Of a DNA stretch of 16,889 bases, positions 1 through 8,074 are shown piece by piece. The notes under the pieces are model-generated. The model was given only the letters and a program-made list of their open reading frames with translations, was not told the origin of the DNA and ran no database searches. The position numbers were made by a program, and so were the translations under genes. Within the stretch, counting starts at the first letter, position 1, and the number at the start of each line of letters is the position of its first letter. Origin of the DNA: Bacillota bacterium. Lineage in GTDB: Bacteria > Bacillota_A > Clostridia > Lachnospirales > Lachnospiraceae. The stretch lies in the NCBI GenBank assembly GCA_023443925.1, contig JAEZSL010000345.1, positions 1 through 16,889 of the forward strand, written 5' to 3'.

Positions 1-123
1 TGCCCACGGACTTCCTTCAGATTCGTTCTCACGAACGACACCCTTGTCTTAGGCTATGCACTTTCCACTACTAGGATGTGCTAGGGACTTGAACCCATGA
101 GATTGCGCCCATGCTGGGCGCAC
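1..123 (-). mobile_element. Group IIC intron, 5' end (domain I part), cut by window edge
   Basis: Read on the minus strand, the intron begins at position 123 with GTGCGCCCAGCATGGGCGCA, followed by the 'GGTTCAAGTCCC', 'AAGTGCATAGCC', 'AAGGGTGTC' and 'GAATCTGAAGGAAG' blocks. These match the conserved start of domain I in bacterial class C group II introns (for example the Oceanobacillus type). Class C introns are retroelements that splice as ribozymes, usually encode a reverse transcriptase in domain IV, and insert behind rho-independent terminators. Here the exon upstream is a terminator hairpin at 130-159, which fits that rule. The reverse transcriptase and the 3' end lie outside the window, so whether the element is intact cannot be seen. 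Confidence 0.82.
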
Positions 124-129
124 CTAATT

Positions 130-159
130 AAAGGTGCTGCCATATCTGACAGCACCTTT
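130..159 (-). terminator. Rho-independent terminator of the small HMA-like gene, occupied by the intron
   Basis: Arms 130-139 and 150-159 pair perfectly over 10 bp around a 10-nt loop. On the minus strand the stem ends CACCTTT and is followed by AATTAG, after which the group II intron begins. The natural U-tract is therefore short or was displaced by the insertion. The hairpin lies about 40 nt behind the stop codon at 198. Confidence 0.8.
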
Positions 160-197
160 CGCAAACCTGCTTATAAGGCAAGAGCCTGACTCATGGA

Positions 198-425
198 TTA
201 GAATGATTCGTATTCATTCTGATCCTTTATTTTATAGCCATTGTTCTGTAAATGGTTGTTTATCTCCGCTGCCGAGGTCTGGTCATCATAATTAATGTCG
301 ACATAGTCCTGACCTGCACTTAAAGATACTCTCTGTACTCCAATCATACCTTCCAGCTGGTTTTTTACCCTGTCCTGGGTTTCATTTTCCTGAAGTCCTT
401 CAATATTAAATCTTATGCTATTCAT
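198..425 (-). CDS. Small heavy-metal-associated (HMA) fold protein lacking the CxxC motif
   Basis: A 75-residue cytoplasmic protein whose pattern (beta strand MNSIRFNIEGL, helix ETQDRVKNQLEGM, strands around VQRVSLSAG and YVDINYDD, helix SAAEINNHLQNNGY, end strand) follows the beta-alpha-beta-beta-alpha-beta plan of HMA/copper-chaperone domains. Normal members carry GMTCxxC in the first loop. Here the loop reads GLQENETQD and the whole protein has no cysteine, so copper-type binding by this motif is not possible. I chose the ATG at 425 because an AGAGAGG Shine-Dalgarno lies about 8 nt upstream; a longer frame could start at 470 but lacks a good ribosome site. The gene stands alone between an intron-bearing terminator and a divergent LuxR-type regulator. 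Its role is unknown. The fold assignment is by pattern only. Confidence 0.72.
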   Translation of the reverse strand: MNSIRFNIEGLQENETQDRVKNQLEGMIGVQRVSLSAGQDYVDINYDDQTSAAEINNHLQNNGYKIKDQNEYESF

Positions 426-577
426 AACCTGTTCCTCTCTTAATCTATAAAATAACCTGGGGGATTTCAAAAAACATCAAAAACCCTTTATATTAGTTAT
501 AAACCAGTAACCGGGTTTTTATGCGGCATACACGCAAGTTCTTTCCTTTATTACAAACATTTATTCTAAAATTTTTC

Positions 578-606
578 TTGATATTTCACAATGATTTTAC
601 TATAAT
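578..606 (+). promoter_or_regulatory. Sigma-A type promoter of the LuxR-type regulator
   Basis: TTGATA at 578-583 and a perfect TATAAT at 601-606 are separated by 17 bp. Transcription would begin near 613, about 70 nt before the start codon at 684. Confidence 0.75.
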
Positions 607-619
607 AATGCTTGAAACT

Positions 620-642
620 AACTATATAAACTTTATATAGTT
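620..642 (+). promoter_or_regulatory. 23-bp palindrome in the leader of the LuxR-type gene
   Basis: AACTATATAAA (620-630) and TTTATATAGTT (632-642) are perfect inverted arms around a single base. The site begins some 14 bp behind the -10 box, over or just after the predicted transcription start. It could be an operator (for autoregulation or another repressor) or a weak AT-only RNA hairpin. The perfect symmetry with a one-base centre favours a dimeric protein site. Confidence 0.5.
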
Positions 643-683
643 CACCTTATTTTTACTATACTATTTTACCTGAGGATAAAGCA

Positions 684-1793
684 ATGAGTGCACCGATTAA
701 TTCGAACCCGGACTATGACAAGCTGATCCGATTCTTTAACCAAAGCGTCAAAATTACTGAAAAAGCTGCTTCCAGCAAAGATTTTTGTAAATTGCTGTTA
801 AACAGCCTATATGAAATATTTGGATTTAAGACCTCTTCTTTCTGGCTTTGCGATGAGATCACTTCAACTTATTTCCTCGCCTCCCACCGCATCGACAATC
901 AGGTCTCCAAGAACTTTTATCTGGAAAACCCTCTTTACGCTGAGAATCTGAAAGACAAATATGATATAATCGGAGACAGGAATGTAATAACTATTACTGA
1001 TATTATGTCCCTTGAGGAATATGAATCTTCCCAATATTTTAAAGAATATCTGACCACGGAGGATCCTTACTATTATACTACCCTTATGCTGATTAAGGGT
1101 AAAATGTCGGTGAAAGGTGCCATTGCTTTTATAAAAACCAGGTCTGAGGGAGATTTTCTTCCTTCCGACCTAAGCAATTTGGATATCATCAGCACTTTTA
1201 TTTCTAATCTGGTTTTAAACCACCTTTTAGTTAATAATCTGCTGTCCCAGAAGTGTTTGTTAGAATCGTTAAGCAACCAGTCTCCTACGGGTTTAATCAT
1301 ATTCAATGACCAGTCTCCGTTTCATATTAACTATATCAATTCTGCGGCGTTACGCTATACCAGAGAGCTTTGTCCGGCTTCTCCAAATGCAGGTTCCGGT
1401 GAAGATTTCTTAACCCGGTACATACTTGGTGCTGAAAATTATTCCAAATATACAGCCTCAACGACTTTGCAGTCGCCTTCCGGCAAAAAGTATATCCTCA
1501 CCCTGACGCCGTCCCAGACTCTTAATAAATATGCGACTATGGTTTATGCCTATATTATTCCCCAGGTGGAAACTGCTCTGAAAAAGGATACACTATTTAC
1601 AATAAACAACAAAAATATAACCCAGCGTCAGCTGGAAATCATTGTTCTTGTCATACAAGGTAAGACGAATGAAGAAATAGCAGATGAATTATTTATCAGT
1701 GTCAATACGGTTAAAACACATTTGAATAATATATATCGGGAACTGAATGTCAGCAATCGGTTTTCCTTATACTCTAAGTTAATTGATAACTGA
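684..1793 (+). CDS. LuxR-family transcriptional regulator with GAF-like sensor region
   Basis: A 369-residue protein that ends in a typical LuxR/FixJ helix-turn-helix: residues 312-369 hold ITQRQLEIIVLVIQGKTNEE, then IADELFISVNTVKTHLNNIY, the DNA-recognition helix region. Residues about 15-175 look like a GAF-type sensor domain (strand SSFWLCDE, later ALTLMLIKG-like strand YYYTTLMLIKGKMSVKGAIAF), and about 195-290 could be a PAS-like domain (SPTGLIIFNDQSPFHINYIN). No response-regulator receiver domain or membrane segment is visible, so a small cytoplasmic ligand or redox signal is more likely than a kinase; that is inference. The start is supported by GAGGA 7 nt before ATG. It has its own promoter (578-606) and palindrome (620-642), and converges on the LysM gene. 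The target genes are not evident. Confidence 0.85.
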   Translation: MSAPINSNPDYDKLIRFFNQSVKITEKAASSKDFCKLLLNSLYEIFGFKTSSFWLCDEITSTYFLASHRIDNQVSKNFYLENPLYAENLKDKYDIIGDRNVITITDIMSLEEYESSQYFKEYLTTEDPYYYTTLMLIKGKMSVKGAIAFIKTRSEGDFLPSDLSNLDIISTFISNLVLNHLLVNNLLSQKCLLESLSNQSPTGLIIFNDQSPFHINYINSAALRYTRELCPASPNAGSGEDFLTRYILGAENYSKYTASTTLQSPSGKKYILTLTPSQTLNKYATMVYAYIIPQVETALKKDTLFTINNKNITQRQLEIIVLVIQGKTNEEIADELFISVNTVKTHLNNIYRELNVSNRFSLYSKLIDN

Positions 1794-1857
1794 GTTAGTT
1801 TTCCATAATTATGAAGCTGCTGCAAAATAATAACTTTATGAAGACCTGTCCAAGAAA

Positions 1858-1970
1858 ATGGTTTATATTTCCCCGATTTTGTTCCAAGTCGCGAGGATAA
1901 ACAGCTGCCTTCTTTTACCAGCAGACATTTTCGCATACTTTTCACAAAATACCAGAGAAATATAAACCAT
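1858..1970. repeat. 113-bp nested inverted repeat, MITE-like or long hairpin
   Basis: The ends are a perfect 14-bp inverted repeat: ATGGTTTATATTTC (1858-1871) and GAAATATAAACCAT (1957-1970). Going inward, further pairs line up: ATTTTGT 1876-1882 with ACAAAAT 1944-1950, AAGT 1886-1889 with ACTT 1937-1940, and GCGA 1891-1894 with TCGC 1931-1934. Most of the segment can thus fold on itself with small internal loops. It lies in the gap between convergent genes and encodes no protein. No clear target-site duplication is seen. It may be a miniature transposable element remnant or a structured 3' region. Confidence 0.5.
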
Positions 1971-1979
1971 ATTCTCTCC

Positions 1980-2014
1980 GGGGCAGGATTGATTTTTGCA
2001 TTTTCAACTGCCCC
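1980..2014 (+). terminator. Probable terminator of the LuxR-type gene
   Basis: GGGGCAG (1980-1986) pairs with CTGCCCC (2008-2014); inside, TTGA 1989-1992 pairs with TCAA 2004-2007. On the plus strand the stem is followed by ATTTTAT, a modest U-tract, whereas the minus side has none. It sits about 190 nt after the stop at 1793, just before the convergent LysM gene ends. Confidence 0.45.
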
Positions 2015-2024
2015 ATTTTATGTA

Positions 2025-3305
2025 TTATATTGCATTTTCGATATTAAATTTTGCGTTTATTAATGTAAATGTCTGCGCCAGGTAGTACATAACATTCCAG
2101 ATACCCACACCAGTTAGCCCATACTGTGTCATAACCTCCAGAGATCTGTCCACTCCTCTCACATCATGAAAATAGACCAGATAATCCTTATCGTCTATCA
2201 CATAAAAGTAGGATGCCAGATTGCCCGGATTATAATTTATTACCGCATTTACATCAGCTGCCAGTTGTACGGCATTGGTATTGCTGATGGAATTAGCCCT
2301 TGAAGTACCAAGTAAATATGGAAGTTCCCATATATAACCGATGCTTGTTATACCGATCGTAATCTTTTCGGGAGGTATCTGTGTTAAGGTATACTGAAGC
2401 AATACTTCCAGTATATATAGTGGAATCGCTTCAATGGGGATTTCTGATATTGATCCCCATGTGTAGGATAACAGAATAATGCCGTCGCTTATCCTGCCTA
2501 ATTCGGTAAGATCCACCGTTTCTGCAGCTCCGGGAGCTCCGTCTTCTTCAAAAGTATTAGGATTAATGGTAAAAAATATTTTATAACCGCTGCTTTTAAC
2601 TCGTACAACCAGATCAGTTATATACTCTAAGTATAACTGTCTGTCTTCCGAACGGATATAGGGCAGATCGATATTCAGTCCATAATACCCCTTCGCATTC
2701 AGTGTATTCAGGACACTTAGTGTCAGATTATTTCTTACCGTCTCATCTGCAAGTATATTATGAAGAGTCTCCCTGTCCAGCTGCCCCGCCGGATTTACAT
2801 TGGATATTACCATAATAGGTGCTACCCCATAGGATTTCGCCAGATTAATCAGCTCCTCATCCTCTATATTATTTAACTCACCGGATTCCGTAATTGAATA
2901 ATTAAATATGGACAAATAAGTCAGATACAGCAGGTTCTTCTTTAAAATACTTCTATCAATATATGGATAGGCATAACCGTTTGTCGTAATATTGCCTGCC
3001 TTTTCGTCCGTAAAATCTATAATAAGGGATTCTCCAGGATAAATATATTCCCTGTCGGCAAGAAAAGGGTTATTCCTTAATAACTGGATTTCAGTAATTC
3101 CATAATTTTGTGCTATACCGGATAGGGAATCTCCTTCCTGTACAGTATGGACCTGATTGGGATATACGATGAGGACAGCCTGACCGACTGCTAAATCATT
3201 AGGATTTGTAATATCATTATCCTCAATAAGCCTGCTGGCACTAACTCCGTATTCATCTGCTATGGATTGAAGGGTTTCACCCTGAGCTACAACATGTATA
3301 ACCAT
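2025..3305 (-). CDS. LysM-LysM-GH18 spore-type peptidoglycan protein with altered active site
   Basis: A 426-residue protein with two LysM peptidoglycan-binding modules (about 2-48 with QGETLQSIADEYG, and 51-97 with EGDSLSGIAQNYG), followed by a GH18 TIM-barrel domain (about 110-415). The order and the lack of a signal peptide match the YaaH/SleL group, N-acetylglucosaminidases of the spore cortex and coat that are made in the mother cell. The GH18 catalytic signature usually ends DxDxE. Here residues 208-215 read YGLNIDLP: Asp213 is kept, but the proton-donor Glu position is Pro215. The enzyme may be inactive, or use another acid. The start has GAGG five nt before ATG. The 5' leader contains an 18-bp AT palindrome. 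The upstream CBS gene ends 69 bp before it, so readthrough is possible. Confidence 0.85.
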   Translation of the reverse strand: MVIHVVAQGETLQSIADEYGVSASRLIEDNDITNPNDLAVGQAVLIVYPNQVHTVQEGDSLSGIAQNYGITEIQLLRNNPFLADREYIYPGESLIIDFTDEKAGNITTNGYAYPYIDRSILKKNLLYLTYLSIFNYSITESGELNNIEDEELINLAKSYGVAPIMVISNVNPAGQLDRETLHNILADETVRNNLTLSVLNTLNAKGYYGLNIDLPYIRSEDRQLYLEYITDLVVRVKSSGYKIFFTINPNTFEEDGAPGAAETVDLTELGRISDGIILLSYTWGSISEIPIEAIPLYILEVLLQYTLTQIPPEKITIGITSIGYIWELPYLLGTSRANSISNTNAVQLAADVNAVINYNPGNLASYFYVIDDKDYLVYFHDVRGVDRSLEVMTQYGLTGVGIWNVMYYLAQTFTLINAKFNIENAI

Positions 3306-3316
3306 TATAACCTCAT

Positions 3317-3334
3317 ATAATAATGAATTATTAT
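3317..3334 (-). promoter_or_regulatory. 18-bp AT-rich palindrome before the LysM-GH18 gene
   Basis: ATAATAAT (3317-3324) and ATTATTAT (3327-3334) form 8-bp arms around GA, directly upstream of the GAGG ribosome site at 3311-3314. It could be an operator. As RNA it would be weak. Such AT symmetry can arise by chance in a low-GC intergenic region. Confidence 0.3.
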
Positions 3335-3374
3335 CATTTTATGAGTAAAATTTTAAATTAGTATTGAAATGTAA

Positions 3375-3902
3375 TTATACGTTAGCTTCAATATGGTTTT
3401 TCTCTATCTTTCCTTCCTTTAGTATGAGCAGGTCATAATAATACTTTATGATATCCTTACGGGTTATAATTCCCATAAATTTTCCCCTGTCATCAATAAC
3501 CGGAACAAAATTCTGTTCCATAACCCGAAGCAGCAGCTCATCCATGGTGGTATCTATTTTAACCGCAGGATTCCAGCCTTTTCTAAGTATATCTTTAATT
3601 GAATATTCTTCCTGGGATTTCATGGCATACATACCGGAATCAATCATATGCCACAAAAAATCCCCTTCACTGACAGTACCGGCGTAGGTCCCGTCCTGGG
3701 CGATTACGGGCATAGCCGTATACCCATGGTATCTCATTTTTTCAAGTCCCTGCCGCAAGGTACTATTGTCATCCAGATACGCGACAAATGCTTTTACTGT
3801 TAATAAAAAAACGACGCTTTTTCTTTCTATAGTTTTGGTGCCTTCACTGTCCAAACCGGAAGGAAAGTCACCATGAATGGCAGATTTATCTGTAAAGTTC
3901 AT
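3375..3902 (-). CDS. CBS-domain-pair protein
   Basis: A 175-residue cytoplasmic protein made almost entirely of two CBS domains (a Bateman module). The first covers LTVKAFVAYLDDNSTLRQGL to TYAGTVSEGDFLWHMI, with the MRYHGYTAMPVI core. The second covers SIKDIL, MDELLLRVMEQNFVPVIDD and FMGIITRKDIIKYYY. Such modules bind adenosine nucleotides or related ligands; stand-alone ones usually act as energy or nucleotide sensors through unknown partners. I placed the start at the ATG at 3902 because GAGGAG lies 8 nt upstream. A frame extending to 3962 has no ribosome site. The gene has its own promoter (4019-4047), with a palindrome over the -10 box. The LysM-GH18 gene follows 69 bp downstream with no visible terminator between, so the two may be co-transcribed. 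Confidence 0.85.
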   Translation of the reverse strand: MNFTDKSAIHGDFPSGLDSEGTKTIERKSVVFLLTVKAFVAYLDDNSTLRQGLEKMRYHGYTAMPVIAQDGTYAGTVSEGDFLWHMIDSGMYAMKSQEEYSIKDILRKGWNPAVKIDTTMDELLLRVMEQNFVPVIDDRGKFMGIITRKDIIKYYYDLLILKEGKIEKNHIEANV

Positions 3903-4000
3903 TTTATGTCTCCTCAATAATATTAAACGGCCAGCCGGCAGTTTTAATAAATTTACCAGCATAATAACAGGCCTTGCTAAGTTTAGTCCTTCATCGTTAA

Positions 4001-4027
4001 ATGTATACCACTTCCTACAGTATACAT
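4001..4027. promoter_or_regulatory. Inverted repeat overlapping the CBS gene promoter
   Basis: ATGTATAC (4001-4008) and GTATACAT (4020-4027) are perfect inverted arms with 11 bp between. Each arm also contains the self-palindrome GTATAC, so the centres of the two half sites are 17 bp apart. The right arm covers the -10 box of the minus-strand promoter, and the left arm lies just past the expected transcription start. This is the usual place for a repressor operator. Confidence 0.42.
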
Positions 4028-4047
4028 GATAGCTGCTTTATAATCAA
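4019..4047 (-). promoter_or_regulatory. Sigma-A type promoter of the CBS gene
   Basis: On the minus strand, TTGATT (4042-4047) and TATACT (4019-4024) are spaced by 17 bp. Transcription would begin near 4012, giving a leader of about 110 nt before the ATG at 3902. Confidence 0.62.
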
Positions 4048-4088
4048 CGTAGAGTAAAGATATCGGTGAAAATTAATACCGGAATGAG

Positions 4089-5483
4089 CTATTCCTCATA
4101 GCTGATAATGGGTATTCCATCCCCGATATATTCATATATTTTTTTGGCTAAATATAAGGGTGCGTTGACACATCCGTGAGTACCCCTGCTTTTATATATT
4201 TGGCCGCCGAAAGCATGCCGCCAGCTGGCATCATGTAAACCGATATTACCGTAAAAAGGCATCCAGTACTTAACCTTTACCTCATATCCCGGCCCGGACA
4301 AGGTGGCTCCTTCCTGCTTGTAGTTGAGCATATATGCACCTACTACGGTGGGATTCCCCCTGGCCGGATTCCCGGTTACCACCGGGCCGTGGGCAATTAG
4401 TTTACCATCTTTATAAAACCATAAATGCTGTCTTGTAATATTAATTTCTACATAGGTATTCCCTATCTCATCTTCACCACGATAAAGAGCTTTCTGTTTA
4501 TATATGGGTTCTTTCTTTATTACGGCACCTTGTCTGACCGCTTCCATTAAGCTTTCCACTTCCGAAGGCTGATCGATTTTCCACCCGTAAAGTCCCCCCT
4601 TAACTTCCAGCGTTTTTCCTAAAGAGGTCTTGAACTGTCTGGCAATACCAACTGTATCGAATTTTTTTGCTAATGATTTTACATATTTAGCCACTGCTTC
4701 TTTTTCAATATCTACATCCATATTTTCATCTATCGTAAGCCACTGATGTATGGTGCCTCCGTCCAGGACTGCCTGATCCCTTCCAAATAAGTATGTAATA
4801 TTAGCCGATATAATTTTATTTAACAAATCCAGGGTTTTACGGGCTTTTTTCGATTCTGCCTTATAAACCGGATTATAGTAACATTCTCTGCCTTTTAAAT
4901 CCAGCCCGGTTTCCCCTCTTAAGATTCCATTTATAATCTCCTGGGTTAATTTGTCTATTCTGATTTTATTTCCATAAACTTCTTTTACCGCCTGAAAGGC
5001 TCCGTTTGAATACCGGAAGCTTACATCTTCAGACTCAGTAATCTTCCGGTTCAAACAGTGCAGCCTGTTTATTCTATTTTCCAAAGCCTTGTTACTATAT
5101 GTAAATAAGGTATCCGTAACATAATACTGAGATTTCCATATGCCCGTCACCCAGCTCAGGGAATTCTGCAATTTATAGATTTTTGGTATACTATTTTCAC
5201 TTTTATATTTTAGGCCGATATCCTGTCCTTTTATCTCTTCTGTTTTACCGTCGCTTTCCATCACAGTCAGCACAAAATCTTTCACATGGTCTTCCATGAT
5301 TTTATCCACATCCGCGTAAGCTTTTAATGAAATATCCACACCATTTACAACCGTTTTCATAAAGAAGTGATTCGTAAAATACAAGGCTGCCAGTAAATAT
5401 GCCAAGGTCATCAAAGCAGCTATGATTGAAACTTTCACCAGAACTTTTCTTGTAAAACCCTTTTTTAAACTTTCAATCCGCAT
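4089..5483 (-). CDS. Membrane-anchored L,D-transpeptidase (VanW-like PG-binding plus YkuD domain)
   Basis: A 464-residue cell-wall enzyme. Residues 15-37 are one hydrophobic segment after a basic N-terminus (KKGFTRK), so the protein is anchored with its body outside. Residues about 45-330 resemble the PG_binding_4/VanW-like repeats seen with clostridial L,D-transpeptidases. Residues about 343-461 are the YkuD catalytic domain. The family motif is complete: His417 in GLHD, then SRGTHGCVN at 432-440 with the catalytic Cys438. It would form 3-3 cross-links between meso-diaminopimelate residues or attach groups to peptide stems. The start ATG at 5483 has GAGGG 11 nt upstream, a rather long spacing; an out-of-frame ATG lies in between. 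No clear promoter could be assigned in the 141-bp gap to the AraC-type gene. Confidence 0.9.
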   Translation of the reverse strand: MRIESLKKGFTRKVLVKVSIIAALMTLAYLLAALYFTNHFFMKTVVNGVDISLKAYADVDKIMEDHVKDFVLTVMESDGKTEEIKGQDIGLKYKSENSIPKIYKLQNSLSWVTGIWKSQYYVTDTLFTYSNKALENRINRLHCLNRKITESEDVSFRYSNGAFQAVKEVYGNKIRIDKLTQEIINGILRGETGLDLKGRECYYNPVYKAESKKARKTLDLLNKIISANITYLFGRDQAVLDGGTIHQWLTIDENMDVDIEKEAVAKYVKSLAKKFDTVGIARQFKTSLGKTLEVKGGLYGWKIDQPSEVESLMEAVRQGAVIKKEPIYKQKALYRGEDEIGNTYVEINITRQHLWFYKDGKLIAHGPVVTGNPARGNPTVVGAYMLNYKQEGATLSGPGYEVKVKYWMPFYGNIGLHDASWRHAFGGQIYKSRGTHGCVNAPLYLAKKIYEYIGDGIPIISYEE

Positions 5484-5624
5484 TCCGGTTCATACCCTCA
5501 TCAATAACACACATATCATAATTAATTCATCATATGAATGAATTTAGGATTTTAAAACAGATTGTAACTGTTTAATGCTGGAGATATTTTCCGGCCTGCC
5601 TGCTGATTTTTATATGGCGCCGGT

Positions 5625-6350
5625 TTACTGCTGCAGGGATATATGGCTGTTTCCGGTATAAAGTGCTTCCGCATATTCTCTGGGACTTAAGGCGCTTACC
5701 TGACGGAAAACTTTGGAGAAATAGGACAGACTGTTAAATCCCAGCATTTCTGCAATCTCCGATACGGAATAATCAGCTTCCCTAAGCATAGTCTTCGCTT
5801 CGTTAATCTTCTTGTCTTTGACATACTGGGTCAGAGCTATACCCGTTTCCGCCTTAAACAAGGCAGAAAGATAACCGGGATGCACTTTAACCGCAGCCGC
5901 CACTTCTTTCAGATGGCAGGCATCGTAAAGATGCTGATGGATATAGCGGATGGCCCTTCTTACGGGCAGGGTATATTGCTTCTCTCTCGCTGTTTGAACT
6001 AATTCCATATAATGGCTGTAAATCCCCGTTATCATCTCCTGCCAGTTATTCATATCGGTCCGGGTCTCTATCTCATTAATATAATAATCACTCATGGCAT
6101 AACAACGCTCATCATCGGCACCCAGATCAGCCGCATAACGGCACATAACTGCCACGGAACAGATGAGGCTGTTTTTAACGGAACGCAGAGGCTGAGTGGC
6201 AAGGGGAAAATTAATCATAACACCGTTAAAATGAGAATAGTCACCCTGTAAAAAATTCTTAAGTATTTTATGCTCGTCTGCACGGGAATAGTGTCCGTAC
6301 CCGGACATCAACATTTCTTTTATAGCACGTTCTGCCTGCAATCTACCCAT
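5625..6350 (-). CDS. AraC-family transcriptional regulator, likely control of the GH1-ROK genes
   Basis: A 241-residue protein. Residues about 130-231 are the double helix-turn-helix of the AraC family: first HTH around HLKEVAAAVKVHPGYLSALF, second around YSVSEIAEMLGFNSLSYFSK, closing with SPREYAEAL. The N-terminal 125 residues are helical and are not the usual cupin sugar-binding domain; I do not recognise them (AVMCRYAADLGADDERCY is a marked stretch). It is divergent from the GH1 gene with 244 bp between, a typical layout for a local activator. The start ATG at 6350 has a GGGGGAG stretch only 2-4 nt away, which is tight but the best available. Two 25-bp direct repeats lie 16-68 nt upstream of its start, in its own leader. 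Confidence 0.85.
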   Translation of the reverse strand: MGRLQAERAIKEMLMSGYGHYSRADEHKILKNFLQGDYSHFNGVMINFPLATQPLRSVKNSLICSVAVMCRYAADLGADDERCYAMSDYYINEIETRTDMNNWQEMITGIYSHYMELVQTAREKQYTLPVRRAIRYIHQHLYDACHLKEVAAAVKVHPGYLSALFKAETGIALTQYVKDKKINEAKTMLREADYSVSEIAEMLGFNSLSYFSKVFRQVSALSPREYAEALYTGNSHISLQQ

Positions 6351-6365
6351 AGCTCCCCCAATTCA

Positions 6366-6418
6366 ACCTGGTTATTAATCTCTTGATTTTACCTGGTTAT
6401 AAGATCCTCAATTTTACC
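6366..6418. repeat. Two 25-bp direct repeats upstream of the AraC-type gene
   Basis: ACCTGGTTAT at 6366-6375 recurs exactly at 6391-6400, and ATTTTACC follows each unit (6386-6393 and 6411-6418), giving a 25-bp period. A third partial start (ACC) is at 6416. Spacers differ, so the conserved ends rather than the whole unit seem to be kept. AraC-type proteins bind direct repeats, so this may be the binding site of the regulator encoded next to it. Confidence 0.65.
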
Positions 6419-6436
6419 TTAAAAAAGTTATAGTAT

Positions 6437-6464
6437 TCTATAATTATTACAATAATCATATCAA
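6437..6464 (-). promoter_or_regulatory. Possible promoter of the AraC-type gene; divergent regulatory region
   Basis: On the minus strand TTGATA (6459-6464) and TATAGA (6437-6442) are spaced by 16 bp, which would start transcription near 6430, just ahead of the 25-bp repeats. A second TTGATA on the plus strand (6469-6474) is its mirror, so the pair forms a short palindrome. For the GH1 gene only a TATACA at 6512-6517 without a good -35 box is visible, which would suit an activator-dependent promoter. Confidence 0.38.
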
Positions 6465-6594
6465 AAAATTGATAATATTGCAATATAACTAACCTACTTT
6501 TATGGCTATTCTATACAAAACGACCAAAAATATGGTGAATATGAAATCCACATACAACACCAACTTAATTCTTAGCGAGAAGGAGAGGATTTAA

Positions 6595-7968
<1,374 letters not shown>

Positions 7969-8002
7969 TGCCAAACAAGAATACCAAAAATAAAGTATAG
8001 AA

Positions 8003-8043
8003 CGAATATTTAATCGAAGATTAAATATTCAGGAAAGAGGTTA
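8003..8043 (+). repeat. 41-bp direct repeat, copy 1 (hairpin plus Shine-Dalgarno)
   Basis: Identical over 41 bp to 8085-8125, offset 82 bp. It contains a perfect hairpin: GAATATTTAATC (8004-8015), loop GAA, GATTAAATATTC (8019-8030). AGGAAAGAGG (8031-8040) follows. Five nt after AGAGG comes a TTG codon at 8046. Confidence 0.95.
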
Positions 8044-8044
8044 G

Positions 8045-8074
8045 GTTGAAAAAACGAAAAGCTGTTTTTTCAAC
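8045..8074 (+). repeat. Inverted repeat between the two 41-bp copies
   Basis: GTTGAAAAAAC (8045-8055) and GTTTTTTCAAC (8064-8074) are perfect 11-bp arms around an 8-nt loop. No U-tract follows the stem, so it is not a standard terminator. In RNA the left arm would hold the TTG start codon of the leader frame. Confidence 0.75.

Noticed and set aside
479..520. AAAAACCC/GGGTTTTT inverted repeat as bidirectional terminator between the first two genes
   Set aside because: The genes there diverge, so no transcript needs to end, and the 26-nt loop is long.
3335..3362. A mother-cell sigma-K/E-like promoter (AC, 17 bp, CATAAAATG on the minus strand) before the LysM-GH18 gene
   Set aside because: Only the CATA core fits and the rest of the -10 box does not; in such AT-rich sequence similar matches are common. 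A sigma-A like alternative fits about equally.
5591..5623. Terminator behind the AraC-type gene (CCGGC/GCCGG stem with a bulge)
   Set aside because: The stem is followed by AAAATATC on the minus strand, with no U-tract, and the loop is long. A second 6-bp stem at 5555-5573 is also weak.
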